From the NCBI RefSeq assembly GCF_016461715.1, contig NZ_JAEMUI010000003.1:186001-250000 (forward strand): a DNA stretch of 64,000 nt. The letters run 5' to 3'. The stretch's first letter is position 1. Each line of letters begins with the position of its first letter. Below, piece after piece: positions 50,578-60,399 of this stretch. Source of the stretch: Marinomonas spartinae (GTDB lineage: Bacteria > Pseudomonadota > Gammaproteobacteria > Pseudomonadales > Marinomonadaceae). Position numbers and translations under genes: made by a program. The notes under the pieces were generated by a model. It was given only the letters and a program-made list of their open reading frames with translations. It was not told the DNA's origin and ran no database searches.

Positions 50578-50865
50578 ATGAATGTAGAGAAAGCAAAAAA
50601 ACGCATTGCCAAACGAGTAAAGATGGGCTTTAAAGGTTACCCACAGCTCACCTTGGCGTACTTTGGGGAATCCGCAGATCTTGCGGGTGATGTTGTCGCT
50701 ACGTTGGTGTTAGAGGATGGTGAGCCTCCTCAAGAACAACGCTTTTCTAGCAAAGGGGATGTACGTGAGGACGAGTTCATTCAGTCGGCGTTAGTAAAAA
50801 TTATTGAGCGTACAGAGGTAAAAAGTGTTCTAGAAGTCCAGGGGACGTCTATTTTTCCCCATTAA
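50578..50865 (+). CDS. Small conserved-looking hypothetical protein
   Basis: 95 aa from ATG at 50578 with AGGA nine bases upstream; the frame is open further upstream but that part is hydrophobic and probably not translated. Basic helix (MNVEKAKKRIAKRVKMG), then mixed alpha/beta with QEQRFSSKGDVREDEFIQSAL. I recall similar short proteins in pseudomonads but cannot name the family. Precedes a hairpin. Confidence 0.65.
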   Translation: MNVEKAKKRIAKRVKMGFKGYPQLTLAYFGESADLAGDVVATLVLEDGEPPQEQRFSSKGDVREDEFIQSALVKIIERTEVKSVLEVQGTSIFPH

Positions 50866-50874
50866 AAAAGCAAA

Positions 50875-50905
50875 GATTCAGGCAATGTTGACGATGGCCT
50901 GAATC
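50875..50905 (-). terminator. Terminator of the cytochrome b561 gene
   Basis: 9 bp stem GATTCAGGC/GCCTGAATC (50875-50883 with 50897-50905), 13-base loop; leftward it is followed by TTTGCTTTTTT. It also sits just after the rightward hypothetical gene. Confidence 0.75.
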
Positions 50906-50934
50906 GATATTAAGTGTTTTGCTTTTGCCTAGAT

Positions 50935-51441
50935 TTAGGAGCGTCCTAACATGCGAAGAAGGAGGCCATCTTTTAATACATATTGATGGAATAGAGCGGC
51001 CAATGCATGGAGGAGAATTAAGCTCATCATGATGTTCATGGTGATTTGATGGATATCCCCCAAAACATGAATTTTTAGGTACCAAGAGGCAGCACCAAAA
51101 GCGGGCACTAGGAACATCAACCAGTATAGGGCGATGTGCACCCAATGGGATATCTTGTCTAAGGTTCCATTTCCAGTTGTTTTTTGTTCTGGTGTTTTGC
51201 TGAACAACCTCACGAAAACGCGTACAACCATTAATCCGAGTATGGCTAAGCCTACGTAAATATGAAAATCTCCCACCCAGTTTGGGGTACTCGCTGAATC
51301 TTCAATATGCTGACGCAGCATATGACCCATACCATCGCTGATAAAATAATTTGCGATGATCAAAACTGCTATGGCCCAATGCAGAAAAATTTGTGCCATG
51401 TTGTAGGTGGGGGTATTTGGCAATGGTGTCTTAGACGACAT
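50935..51441 (-). CDS. Cytochrome b561 (di-haem, CybB type)
   Basis: 168 aa, four membrane helices. Candidate haem ligands H21, H60, H99/H102 and H145/H152 fall in the expected helices; MAQIFLHWAIAVLIIANYF and FHIYVGLAILGLMVVRVFVRL are typical. E. coli CybB oxidises superoxide and passes electrons to ubiquinone. Confidence 0.9.
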   Translation of the reverse strand: MSSKTPLPNTPTYNMAQIFLHWAIAVLIIANYFISDGMGHMLRQHIEDSASTPNWVGDFHIYVGLAILGLMVVRVFVRLFSKTPEQKTTGNGTLDKISHWVHIALYWLMFLVPAFGAASWYLKIHVLGDIHQITMNIMMSLILLHALAALFHQYVLKDGLLLRMLGRS

Positions 51442-51685
51442 ATGGTTTCCCTCTTAATCTGATAATGCCCGAATAGTAGCAATCAAAGTGTGAAAAAAAG
51501 ATTGAGGACGTTGTTCGCCCTAACGCCATTAGATCTTCTGCTAAGTAGCGCGTGTTTATTGCATTTCCTATATACTGTTAGTGTATGTTTACTAAGAATA
51601 TAGATCGGTTTTTATCTATTGGCTATTGATTGAAGTCTCCGTTCGTTTTTTAGTATTTTTAATCACAAGACACTAAGATATTTTT

Positions 51686-52684
51686 ATGCTGAACACGTCA
51701 ACAACTCGTTTGAATAAGTACATTAGCGAAAGTGGTATCTGCTCTAGGCGTGATGCAGATCGCTTCATTGAGCAAGGGAATGTGTTTATTAATGGCAAGC
51801 GGGCGAAAGTGGGAGATCAAGTCGCTACTGGCGATACTGTTAGAGTAAATGGACAGTTGATTGAGCCAAAGGAAGCTGAGGATTTTGTGCTGATTGCGTT
51901 AAATAAGCCAGTAGGTATTGTTAGCACCACGGAAAGCACAGAGCGCGATAATATTGTCGATTTTGTTGGTCATGGCGTGAGAATTTTTCCTATTGGTCGC
52001 TTGGATAAAGAATCGCAAGGGCTGATTTTTTTGACCAATAATGGAGACTTAGTTAACAAAGTACTTCGCGCTGGGAATAATCACGAGAAAGAGTATTTGG
52101 TGACGGTTAATAAACCGATTACTGAGTCTTTTATCAGTGGCATGGCGAATGGGGTTCCGATACTGGGGACGATGACGAAAAAGTGTCAGGTATCTAAGGA
52201 AGCCAATAACGTTTTTCGTATTACGTTAGTGCAAGGGCTGAATCGACAAATTCGTCGTATGGCCGAGTACTTCGGTTACGAGGTGGTCAAACTTGAGCGT
52301 ATTCGTATCATGCATATTGATTTAAAAGGTTTACCTGTTGGCGAATGGCGAGATTTTACCGCAAAAGAAATAGATCGTTTATTTAAGGCCATTGAGGGAT
52401 CTTCATCAGAAGCTAATACGACGTCTAAGAGGAAACCCCACAAAGCTAAACCGTCGTCAGGAGGGCGTACATCTGTAAAGAAAAAGCCGCATACTGCGTC
52501 GAGTAAAGTTACCCCCGTGAGTCGTCATAAGCCCGTTGGGAACAATTCTTCTAAAGGTGCGGGACGAACGCCTATCGATAAACCGAACAAATCCGAAAAG
52601 GGAGGGAAACCCAATGGCGCTGGAAAGTCTCGACCAACCAAACGTTCTCCAAGACCGACGAAGGCTAACAAGGGGAACAGGTAG
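51686..52684 (+). CDS. rluF: 23S rRNA pseudouridine synthase RluF-type
   Basis: 332 aa. S4 RNA-binding domain (1-65, [21 protein letters not shown]), then RsuA-type catalytic domain with the active Asp in [19 protein letters not shown]. Makes pseudouridine at position 2604 of 23S rRNA in E. coli. From ~235 the protein is a ~98-residue Lys/Ser/Pro/Gly-rich disordered tail, longer than in E. coli RluF (290 aa), likely an RNA or ribosome contact. Confidence 0.9.
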   Translation: MLNTSTTRLNKYISESGICSRRDADRFIEQGNVFINGKRAKVGDQVATGDTVRVNGQLIEPKEAEDFVLIALNKPVGIVSTTESTERDNIVDFVGHGVRIFPIGRLDKESQGLIFLTNNGDLVNKVLRAGNNHEKEYLVTVNKPITESFISGMANGVPILGTMTKKCQVSKEANNVFRITLVQGLNRQIRRMAEYFGYEVVKLERIRIMHIDLKGLPVGEWRDFTAKEIDRLFKAIEGSSSEANTTSKRKPHKAKPSSGGRTSVKKKPHTASSKVTPVSRHKPVGNNSSKGAGRTPIDKPNKSEKGGKPNGAGKSRPTKRSPRPTKANKGNR

Positions 52685-53152
52685 ATGGTTGAGCATGATG
52701 AAACGATATTCTTGATTCGTCTGGCTCGTTTAAACGAGGCGATTCGTCTAGCGGATTGTGCGCATCTTTCTTATAAGAAGTATGTTGAGCAAATTGGCCA
52801 ACAGCCAGCTCCTATGCTGGAGGACTATATTCAAATTATTCAGCAGCATCAGGTCTGGGTGGCTGAATATCACCATAAGGTGGTTGGTTTTGCTGTCCTG
52901 AAGCAAACGGAAGAGGGGTTTCTATTAGACAATCTGGCTATTCATCCGGATTACCAAGGTCTAGGGGGTGGTGGGACATTGCTGCGTCATGCAGAGGAAC
53001 AAGCGCGCCAGCTGGGTTATGACTCTATTTATCTTTATACCCATGAGAAGATGATGGACAATCAGGCTCTTTATTCTCGCAAAGGATATCGCGAGTACGA
53101 GCGTCGCCAAGAGGAAGGCTATTCCCGAGTATTTATGCGCAAAATGCTTTAA
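52685..53152 (+). CDS. GNAT family N-acetyltransferase
   Basis: 155 aa. Acetyl-CoA-binding motif A reads LDNLAIHPDYQGLGGGGTLLRHAE, and the C-terminal ALYSRKGYREYERR is motif B. Its ATG follows the rluF stop directly, with AGG in the last rluF codons, so the two are coupled. The substrate is unknown; ribosomal or small-molecule acetylation are both possible. Confidence 0.88.
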   Translation: MVEHDETIFLIRLARLNEAIRLADCAHLSYKKYVEQIGQQPAPMLEDYIQIIQQHQVWVAEYHHKVVGFAVLKQTEEGFLLDNLAIHPDYQGLGGGGTLLRHAEEQARQLGYDSIYLYTHEKMMDNQALYSRKGYREYERRQEEGYSRVFMRKML

Positions 53153-53157
53153 CGTAG

Positions 53158-53181
53158 CAGGTCGAGCGAGGGCTCGACCTG
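53158..53181 (+). terminator. Terminator of rluF-GNAT
   Basis: 10 bp GC-rich stem CAGGTCGAGC/GCTCGACCTG with a GAGG loop, five bases after the stop, followed by TTCGTTTTAG. Also lies downstream of the convergent opgH. Confidence 0.75.
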
Positions 53182-53203
53182 TTCGTTTTAGTATTATTTC
53201 TGA

Positions 53204-55357
53204 CTAAGCCGCTTTGTTGGGAAGAAATTTACCCATCGCTTCCATTAAGGAGCGGCTTTTCAGAATGGCTAAACATTCTTCTTCTTTGATGTTTTTAACC
53301 AAATCGTCCAGATTGTCATTCATTTTAATCTGCCACTCTGCACAAATTCGAGGACGGCTTAAGGACGCCAAATCTTCTTCGGGCATTTGTGCCAAGTGCC
53401 AACGATAGAAATGCTCATCTTGGGTCATTCTATGTAAAGCGGATAGATCATCTTGTGTATCGATACGGTTAAGTTGCTGTTGCGCATCATGGAGTCGCTT
53501 TACGATAGGCGTCGGCCTTTTTTCCTGGGAGGATTTTAGAAAACCTATGGTTGACAGTAGGTTTCCGCGTTTTGCTCCACCGCTTAGCCATGACAAAGGG
53601 ATAGAGAAGGTAAGACCAAAGCTGATTGGCAACGACCAATAAAATAGCTGAGGGCTAAGGTATAATGTAGAAGAAGCTAGCCCTGCTCCTAATAGAGTGT
53701 GTGACAAATGAGCACGACATACCGTTTTTAACGGTGTCGCACCATCGTCTCGTGACTGAGCAGACCAGCCACTGTCTCGACCCTTTAAGACATCAAATAC
53801 GACGAGAAATTGTGAAAACATCAAAATCGGTGCATACATTGCCGATAAAACGATTTCTAAGAGGCTATTGATGGTCAGAAAAATAGGACCGCCAAATTCT
53901 CGACAACGGCGTAGATTCACCATAGCACTTAACCAACCAAATATTTTGGGGGCGAGTATTAATGCCATCGAGATTTCAAATAGCAAACGTGCTTTTTCAA
54001 AATCGAATACCGGCCAGGTTGGAAACAGTGAGGGGTTGGCAAAGTATTCGGGGCGCACAAAGTGAGCTTGTAAAGCCAAGGCAAAACCCACGGCAATGAG
54101 CAAGAACCAGAATACAGCACTTAAATACGCAAAGATGCCTGAAATAATATGGAGGCGTGTGGCAAAGTGAAACCCTTTCGCGAGCAAAAAGGCTTTATGC
54201 TGTAAGTTGCCCTGACACCAACGACGGTCACGTACCATGACATCAATCAGTGATGGCGGTGCTTCCTCATGGCTGGCTTGTAGGTCATTATCAAAGCGAA
54301 CACCCCATCCAGCACGTCGTAACATTGCGGCTTCCATAAAGTCATGGCTCATTACGTGGCCGCCAAAAGGGGGCTTACCTGATAAAATAGGTAAACCACA
54401 AGCTGAGGCAAATGCTTTAGTGCGTATAATGGCATTATGGCCCCAAAAGTTGGAAGCGCTACCATGCCATGCAGATAAGCCTGCGGCGTATATTGGACCG
54501 AAGCACTGGTTTGCAAACTGTTGCAATCGGCTATACAAAGTATTGGCCTCTATGATGGTCGGGAGGGTTTGGATTAAGCCCATCCCGGGTTCAGCGGCCA
54601 TCCGACGGGATAAGGTAATCAAACAGTCCGCGCTCATCAAACTGTCAGCATCAAGTACAATCATGCTCTCGTAAGCACCGCCAAAGCGTGTCACCCAATC
54701 AGCAATATTGCCGGCTTTTCTTTCGGCATTATTGTAGCGGCGGCGATAATACACCGGACACTTGTCAGTATCATTGTTTAGAATCGGGTAAAAGGTTTGT
54801 TTTTCCTTCACGGCCGAATTGGCTTTGTTACTGTCGCTGAGAATGAAAAAGGCGAACTTTCCTGGGGCTTTTTCAACGAGGTCACTATGCATTGCTTCAA
54901 TGCTGGCGCGTATACGAACAGGATCCTCATTATAAACCGGTAGCAATATCGCGGTGACCGTTTCTGGTTCGGCTTCTTTGATTTTGCGTCGAAAGGGATT
55001 TATTTGACTGAAAAAGCCCAATGTTGCTTGTGAAAATGCAAAGGAAATCCATGTGAAGTTAATACAAAACAAAACAAGGAAAGCCCACTGCATTCCAGCA
55101 ATGGAGTTAGTGTTTAGCACGGCGAACATTTCGGTTGCGCCGTACCATGATAAATAGGCTGTGACACAAAATACAAAAAGACGTGCCAGAAAGATGCTTA
55201 TAAGGGGCTGATTAGACAGCTTTTTTGCAGGTTGTCGCTCTTCTTGAACCTTGTGTCTTGGCATCTCTAGCGGCGACTCTTCGGGTAAAGAGGTGCCGAT
55301 GTCTGCCTTTTGAACATTACTCATCATCATTGTTGTTTCAACCATCGGTAAAGCCAT
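53204..55357 (-). CDS. opgH: Glucans biosynthesis glucosyltransferase H
   Basis: 717 aa inner-membrane family 2 glucosyltransferase that builds and exports the beta-1,2 backbone of osmoregulated periplasmic glucan. Catalytic D,D,D,(Q/R)xxRW signature: the start of the GT domain with VYNED, LDADS, SHDFMEAAMLRRAGW and RDRRWCQGNLQH. About seven membrane segments. The cytoplasmic N terminus is ~130 residues shorter than in E. coli MdoH (847 aa). The frame opens at 55357, 31 bases inside opgG; an ATG at 55330 overlaps the opgG stop as ATGA and may be the real start. Neither has a clear ribosome binding site. Confidence 0.95.
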   Translation of the reverse strand: MALPMVETTMMMSNVQKADIGTSLPEESPLEMPRHKVQEERQPAKKLSNQPLISIFLARLFVFCVTAYLSWYGATEMFAVLNTNSIAGMQWAFLVLFCINFTWISFAFSQATLGFFSQINPFRRKIKEAEPETVTAILLPVYNEDPVRIRASIEAMHSDLVEKAPGKFAFFILSDSNKANSAVKEKQTFYPILNNDTDKCPVYYRRRYNNAERKAGNIADWVTRFGGAYESMIVLDADSLMSADCLITLSRRMAAEPGMGLIQTLPTIIEANTLYSRLQQFANQCFGPIYAAGLSAWHGSASNFWGHNAIIRTKAFASACGLPILSGKPPFGGHVMSHDFMEAAMLRRAGWGVRFDNDLQASHEEAPPSLIDVMVRDRRWCQGNLQHKAFLLAKGFHFATRLHIISGIFAYLSAVFWFLLIAVGFALALQAHFVRPEYFANPSLFPTWPVFDFEKARLLFEISMALILAPKIFGWLSAMVNLRRCREFGGPIFLTINSLLEIVLSAMYAPILMFSQFLVVFDVLKGRDSGWSAQSRDDGATPLKTVCRAHLSHTLLGAGLASSTLYLSPQLFYWSLPISFGLTFSIPLSWLSGGAKRGNLLSTIGFLKSSQEKRPTPIVKRLHDAQQQLNRIDTQDDLSALHRMTQDEHFYRWHLAQMPEEDLASLSRPRICAEWQIKMNDNLDDLVKNIKEEECLAILKSRSLMEAMGKFLPNKAA

Positions 55358-57000
55358 GTAGAGGCGATTTCTTTGTGATTTTCTGATAATGCAACTCGTA
55401 GTTCCGCTACGTCTGCATTGTCTGTATCGAACGTCACATAGACACGAATACCATTAATATGAGGGTTTTTTACAAGATGCGTTTCTAGAATCTTCCCTGC
55501 ACTGGTAGACGCATTAATGTGTAGTTTCTTAATATCATCAACATTTACATCGCTGTAGTCGATAACGACTTCAGGGTTTCCTTTATATTTGCCAAACAGT
55601 TTAGTGCCCTTTGCACTTCTTACAATATGTGGTTTATTGGCTAAGACAGGAGTGTCATTAGGCCAAGTTAATTGGTATGAAAAGCGATAAGGCTGGTCTT
55701 TTTTAAGGCCACCCTTTGGTTGCCAATAGGCGACAATATTGTCGTTGCCCTCTGAATTTGATGGAATCTCAACAAGCTCAACATGGCCTGGGCCCCAGTC
55801 ATTAAGCGGTTTTACCCAAGCGGATGGACGTGTCTGATAGTTGGCTTCTAAATCCTGATAGTCACTGTAGTTACGGTGGCGCTGTATTAAACCAAAGCCT
55901 TTAAGAGACTTGTCATAGAAAGAACTGATTTGTAAGGTTTTTGGGTTATTTAAAGGGCGCCATAATATTTCACCATGGCCAGTTTGTATTTGTAGTCCTT
56001 CAGAATCGTGAACACGGCGTCTGAAATCTGGTTCGTCTGAACGATCCATGGTGCCAAACATGAACATAGATGTCAGTGGAGCAAGACCAACATGCGGTAC
56101 GTCTTGTCGGGGGAAAAGCGTTGCTTTTACGACAATACGAGTAGGTGACCCTGGGTAAATGCCAAATCGATAGGCACCGGTTACACTTTTGCTGTCCAGT
56201 AATGCGTGTACCACGATGGCTTTTTGTGTGACTGATGGACGTTCTATCCAGAAATGTTTGAACATGGGGAATTCTTCCCCCGTTGGTTGAGCTACATCGA
56301 TTGCAAGGCCACGAGCCGATAGGCCATAGGTTTGGCCTTTAGAAATAGCACGGAAGTAAGTCGCTCCCTGAAAAACAATAAACTCATCGCTATGGTCTTT
56401 TGTATTGATGGGGTAGTGTAAACGTAATCCTGCGAATTTTCCGACTTTATCAATTAATTCAGCCAACTTTTTATTGGGGGTAGAAAAAGAAGAGGGTGAG
56501 ACTTCTAAAGGGAAGGCTTTACCGTTTTCAACGACATCGATATCGACGAGGTCTTTATAAAGATAGCCCGGCGCAAAAAGTTGGATGGAGAAAGGCGTTG
56601 GTGTATTACCCCAGACTGCTTGGTTTTGTTGGAAGTTTATTTTCCGGTACGTCGAGTAGTCCAGATCCGTGAGCGCTTTTGGTGCTTTAAGAGGGGGCAC
56701 CATAGGGGATTTCGCCAATTTTTTGGCCATATCAATTACCGTTTGATCCGTGAATTGATAACCAGATTTGGGATCCTGTAGTGCTTTTTTGACGGATTCG
56801 TCGATAGCCTGCTGCTCTTTATTCTTTGTAGAGGCTTTGGGCTGGTTTTCTGTTTTATTTGTTTGTGGCGCCGCTTGTTGCGATGGCGCTGCTTCTTTTT
56901 GAGCTGGGTCAGTGTTGTCAGCACGGGCAATAGAACAAAAAAACATAGGGGCCAACAGGCATAAGAGATATAAGTATCTAAACGTTGTCAAATTTTTCAT
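55327..57000 (-). CDS. opgG: Glucans biosynthesis protein G
   Basis: 557 aa periplasmic protein needed for backbone branching/synthesis of osmoregulated periplasmic glucan. Signal peptide ends SIARA; a ~50-residue Gln/Lys/Thr-rich linker follows, then the conserved domain with FQGATYFRAISKGQTYGLSARGLA and FGTMDRSDEPDFRRRVHDSEGL. First gene of opgGH, overlapping opgH. Confidence 0.95.
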   Translation of the reverse strand: MKNLTTFRYLYLLCLLAPMFFCSIARADNTDPAQKEAAPSQQAAPQTNKTENQPKASTKNKEQQAIDESVKKALQDPKSGYQFTDQTVIDMAKKLAKSPMVPPLKAPKALTDLDYSTYRKINFQQNQAVWGNTPTPFSIQLFAPGYLYKDLVDIDVVENGKAFPLEVSPSSFSTPNKKLAELIDKVGKFAGLRLHYPINTKDHSDEFIVFQGATYFRAISKGQTYGLSARGLAIDVAQPTGEEFPMFKHFWIERPSVTQKAIVVHALLDSKSVTGAYRFGIYPGSPTRIVVKATLFPRQDVPHVGLAPLTSMFMFGTMDRSDEPDFRRRVHDSEGLQIQTGHGEILWRPLNNPKTLQISSFYDKSLKGFGLIQRHRNYSDYQDLEANYQTRPSAWVKPLNDWGPGHVELVEIPSNSEGNDNIVAYWQPKGGLKKDQPYRFSYQLTWPNDTPVLANKPHIVRSAKGTKLFGKYKGNPEVVIDYSDVNVDDIKKLHINASTSAGKILETHLVKNPHINGIRVYVTFDTDNADVAELRVALSENHKEIASTWLYRWLKQQ

Positions 57001-57448
57001 AGTAATATAAAACTTTCGTTAGAGGATGATAGTTACGCCGTATATTTAAACAAAGCATGATGCAAAGCGTTTTTTACCTCAGTGATATCCTTTATAACTT
57101 ACCTTCATGTAAGTGTCTTCATGAGGAGAAAAGGGTAAGACTGAGGAAACAGGCTTGGATCTTTTTTTATTTTAATTTTATTGTGTTTTGAGTGATGCAA
57201 GCAATTATCTATATATAATAATGATTTGCATCTCATAAAGTTAGTTTTTGATGTATATTTTTTGAAAAGAATTTGCTTGCGATTCTATGTTCTTTTCTAT
57301 AGTCCAATAAAGCATATGTTTATATAAAGCAATATTGACTCATGGCTCGAGAATGTATTCTTTTGTTACATTTGGGATCTTAGCCACCGTATAATCTTTT
57401 AGCTTTTGGTTGAATGAAAGCAATGTTTACAGTTGGTACCTTTTTTAT
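57001..57448. other. opgG-pqiA divergent intergenic region
   Basis: 448 bp, very AT-rich, no gene. A perfect TATAAT (57390-57395) fits a pqiA promoter with transcription starting near 57402, though no good -35 accompanies it. ACTTAC/GTAAGT (57097-57114) form a small dyad nearer opgG. Confidence 0.45.
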
Positions 57449-58696
57449 ATGAAACCCTCATTTTTAAGTCATCATGCGACGGTTTGTAAAGAGTGCGATT
57501 GGGTGACGCCTATCCCTGAGTTACAAGAAGGGCAACAATTACGCTGCGCTCGATGTCGAAGTACTTTGTTTTATCAGCCTAGGCAAAGGTTGAATAACCT
57601 ATTGGCTTTTGGGGGATCCGCAATATTGATGTTGGCACTTTCTTTAAGCTTCCCTTTTTTGAGCTTTTCAGTGGCTGGAGTTGGTAGAACAGTCAGTCTT
57701 TGGCAAGAGGTATCAACCTTATTGCTGAATTCTTTCACATTTTTAGGGGTATTAATCCTAATTGCCTTATTAATATTACCGGCGCTGTATCTATTTTGCG
57801 TCATATTATTAGCTTGGTTTTTAAAAAGAAGTCGCTATCAAAGATTACAAACGTATTTGATCCGTATCCTGGTTGGCGTTCAGCCCTGGTTAATGGTTGA
57901 TGTGTTTTTGGTGGGAGTCATTGTTGCTTTGATTAAGATGCAAGGGAGCGTCTCGATTGATCTCGGCTTGTCATTTTGGGCGTTTTGTGGGTTTGTTATT
58001 TGTTTATTGAAGACAGTGTCGATGGTGGATGTTCGGTGGTTTTGGCACCAAGTAACGGCCCCGTCTCTAAGTATTATTTTACACTCGCAAACGGCGCGCT
58101 CTCAAGGCGTAAAAGGTTGTCAAACCTGCGGCGCCATTCTCCTTATTGATGATACACACTGCGGACGTTGCGGTCATGAAGCGGATAGTCGGAAACCGCA
58201 AAGTATTAAAGTCACGATTGCTTTGTTGATAGCTTCTTTGATCATGTATGTACCTGCTAATGTCTTTCCTATGATGGAGACTACGTATTTTGGTTCTACT
58301 ACGCCCTCGACGATTGTTGGCGGCGTACTGCTGTTGTGGTCGGAGGGGTCTTACCCTGTTGCGGCCATTATTTTGATTGCAAGTGTGTTTATTCCAATTG
58401 CGAAAATGTTAGCGCTGAGTTGGTTGTGTTGGCAATCTTACCGCCCAAGTCCCTATGGCATTATGAAAAAACTCACCTTGTATCGATTGACTGAGTTTGT
58501 TGGTCGCTGGTCCATGATCGATATTTTTGTTGTGGCTATTTTAACCGGACTGGTTCAGTTGGGAGGGCTGCTAACAATCTACCCTGGAAAAGCGGCTTTG
58601 TGTTTTGCCAGTGTGGTGATATTGACCATGTTAGCGGCGAAATCATTTGACCCTAGATTGCTTTGGGATAAGGAAGAGCCTGCTCATGATGAGTGA
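57449..58696 (+). CDS. pqiA: Paraquat-inducible protein A (PqiA)
   Basis: 415 aa from ATG at 57449; a TTG at 57410 keeps the frame open but lies only eight bases past the likely transcription start. Integral membrane partner of the PqiB MCE tunnel that moves lipids between inner and outer membranes. Two zinc-ribbon CxxC pairs (CKECDW with CARCRS; CQTCGA with CGRCGH), each followed by four membrane segments, a duplicated architecture typical of PqiA. Confidence 0.93.
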   Translation: MKPSFLSHHATVCKECDWVTPIPELQEGQQLRCARCRSTLFYQPRQRLNNLLAFGGSAILMLALSLSFPFLSFSVAGVGRTVSLWQEVSTLLLNSFTFLGVLILIALLILPALYLFCVILLAWFLKRSRYQRLQTYLIRILVGVQPWLMVDVFLVGVIVALIKMQGSVSIDLGLSFWAFCGFVICLLKTVSMVDVRWFWHQVTAPSLSIILHSQTARSQGVKGCQTCGAILLIDDTHCGRCGHEADSRKPQSIKVTIALLIASLIMYVPANVFPMMETTYFGSTTPSTIVGGVLLLWSEGSYPVAAIILIASVFIPIAKMLALSWLCWQSYRPSPYGIMKKLTLYRLTEFVGRWSMIDIFVVAILTGLVQLGGLLTIYPGKAALCFASVVILTMLAAKSFDPRLLWDKEEPAHDE

Positions 58697-58737
58697 TGAC
58701 AAAAAGCATCATACGAGATTAACTGAGGAATTTTGGC

Positions 58738-60384
58738 TTGAGTACTGAGAATGATAACCTCCAAGAGGTACGTAAGATCCGCTTTAATACTATTTGGTTT
58801 GTTCCTCTAATCGCTTTGCTGATTGCTGGATGGATGGTGTACCAAAACTGGTCTAATCAAGGGCCAGAAGTGACCTTGATTGCGCAAAATGCGGATGGCA
58901 TTGAGGCTGGAAAAACCAAGGTCAAAGCACGTAATGTAGACGTGGGCATGGTGACGGCTGTTCGTTTGAGTGATGACTTTAATCAAGCCATCATTACCGT
59001 CCGAATGAATAAAAACGCCAGTAAAATGTTGCATGCGAATGCACAATTTTGGGTCGTTAAGCCTCGTATTGGTAAGGCTGGAGTCAGTGGCTTAGGGACA
59101 CTGCTTTCAGGTGCTTATATTGAAATGGAGCCCAGTCTAAAAGGAGAGCTGAAGACGCGTTTTTCTATTCTCTCTAACCCCCCTGTTTCGACGGATAAAA
59201 GCCAAGGTATTCATCTAAAATTATTCAGTACCGACAGTTCAAAAATGGATGTTGGTACGGCAGTACATTTTCGTGGCTATGATGTAGGCTTCATTGAAAA
59301 AGTGGGGTTCGACATTAAGAAAAATGCCATCACTTATCAGATATTTATTCGTGCGCCTTATGATTCTTTAGTCAATAGTGCTGTCCATTTCTGGATTACG
59401 CCAGGGTTTTCGTTACAAAGCTCTGCACGAGGCTTTGAAGTAAGATTGGACTCTCTTGAAACCTTGCTTTCTGGTGGGATCAGCTTTGGTATGCTGAAAG
59501 ATCAACAAATAGGGCATCCGGTAAAAAATTTATCGCAGTTTGAGCTTTATTCCTCCAAACAAGCTGCGCAAAACCATGTGTATAACGAGTTTATTAATTA
59601 TTTATTTTTGTTCAAAGAAAATATCAGTGGTTTAGAAGTTGGGGCCCCCGTTGAGTATCGCGGATTACGCATCGGTACCGTGATGCAAGTGCCTTATGAT
59701 GGATTAGATATACGTGCTCTTACCTCGATGACCGACCCTGTAGTTCCTGTACTTGCTCGAATAGAACCACAACGGCTGGATCATCAACTCAATGGTATGA
59801 GTCGGCAAGAGTTTAAAAGTATGCTTGAGAAGAGCATTCATGAAGGCCTTAGGGCTTCATTAAAAACCAGCAACTTACTAACAGGGGCGAAGATCATTGA
59901 TTTGAACATTGTGGCAAATGCTCAACCGATCAAGAATAAAATATTGAACGGGATTGATGTGTTTCCAACAACGCCAAATAGTTTGGCGAATATTGAAACA
60001 AAAGTCTCGATTGTCCTAGATAAATTATCAAAAGCACCTATTGATGAAAGTTTTTCGCATCTAAATCGTGCGATGGTCGAAGCGAATAACACATTGCAAA
60101 GTATCAAGAATCTAACAAATGACCTCAATGCATTGCTACAGAGAAAAGATACCCAAGCACTGCCGAAGCAATTGTTAGAAGCGGTCCAAGAGCTCAAGCA
60201 AACGCTTGTTACCTATCAAAGTGATGGTCAAATAGGCGGGCCTGCTCGGGAGAGTATTGAGTCATTACAACGATCTCTTAATGAGTTGCAGCCTTTATTA
60301 AGAGAGTTAAGAAAAGATCCTAATGTCCTGATTTTTGATAAGAAAACACAGCCAGACATTCAACCCAGAGCCGGAACCCAATAA
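58738..60384 (+). CDS. pqiB: Intermembrane transport protein PqiB (MCE)
   Basis: 548 aa, TTG start at 58738 with GAGGA eight to nine bases upstream; no in-frame ATG precedes the membrane anchor. One N-terminal membrane segment (FVPLIALLIAGWMVYQNW), then three MCE domains (around 45-135, 160-225 and 285-385) and a C-terminal coiled coil. In E. coli PqiB forms a hexameric syringe spanning the periplasm. Between pqiA and pqiC. Confidence 0.94.
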   Translation: MSTENDNLQEVRKIRFNTIWFVPLIALLIAGWMVYQNWSNQGPEVTLIAQNADGIEAGKTKVKARNVDVGMVTAVRLSDDFNQAIITVRMNKNASKMLHANAQFWVVKPRIGKAGVSGLGTLLSGAYIEMEPSLKGELKTRFSILSNPPVSTDKSQGIHLKLFSTDSSKMDVGTAVHFRGYDVGFIEKVGFDIKKNAITYQIFIRAPYDSLVNSAVHFWITPGFSLQSSARGFEVRLDSLETLLSGGISFGMLKDQQIGHPVKNLSQFELYSSKQAAQNHVYNEFINYLFLFKENISGLEVGAPVEYRGLRIGTVMQVPYDGLDIRALTSMTDPVVPVLARIEPQRLDHQLNGMSRQEFKSMLEKSIHEGLRASLKTSNLLTGAKIIDLNIVANAQPIKNKILNGIDVFPTTPNSLANIETKVSIVLDKLSKAPIDESFSHLNRAMVEANNTLQSIKNLTNDLNALLQRKDTQALPKQLLEAVQELKQTLVTYQSDGQIGGPARESIESLQRSLNELQPLLRELRKDPNVLIFDKKTQPDIQPRAGTQ

Positions 60385-60399
60385 TAGGAAAATCAACAT

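Noticed and set aside
57217..57235. Fur-box-like sequence in the opgG-pqiA gap
   Set aside because: Only about 11 of 19 positions match, and the surrounding DNA is so AT-rich that such matches are expected by chance.
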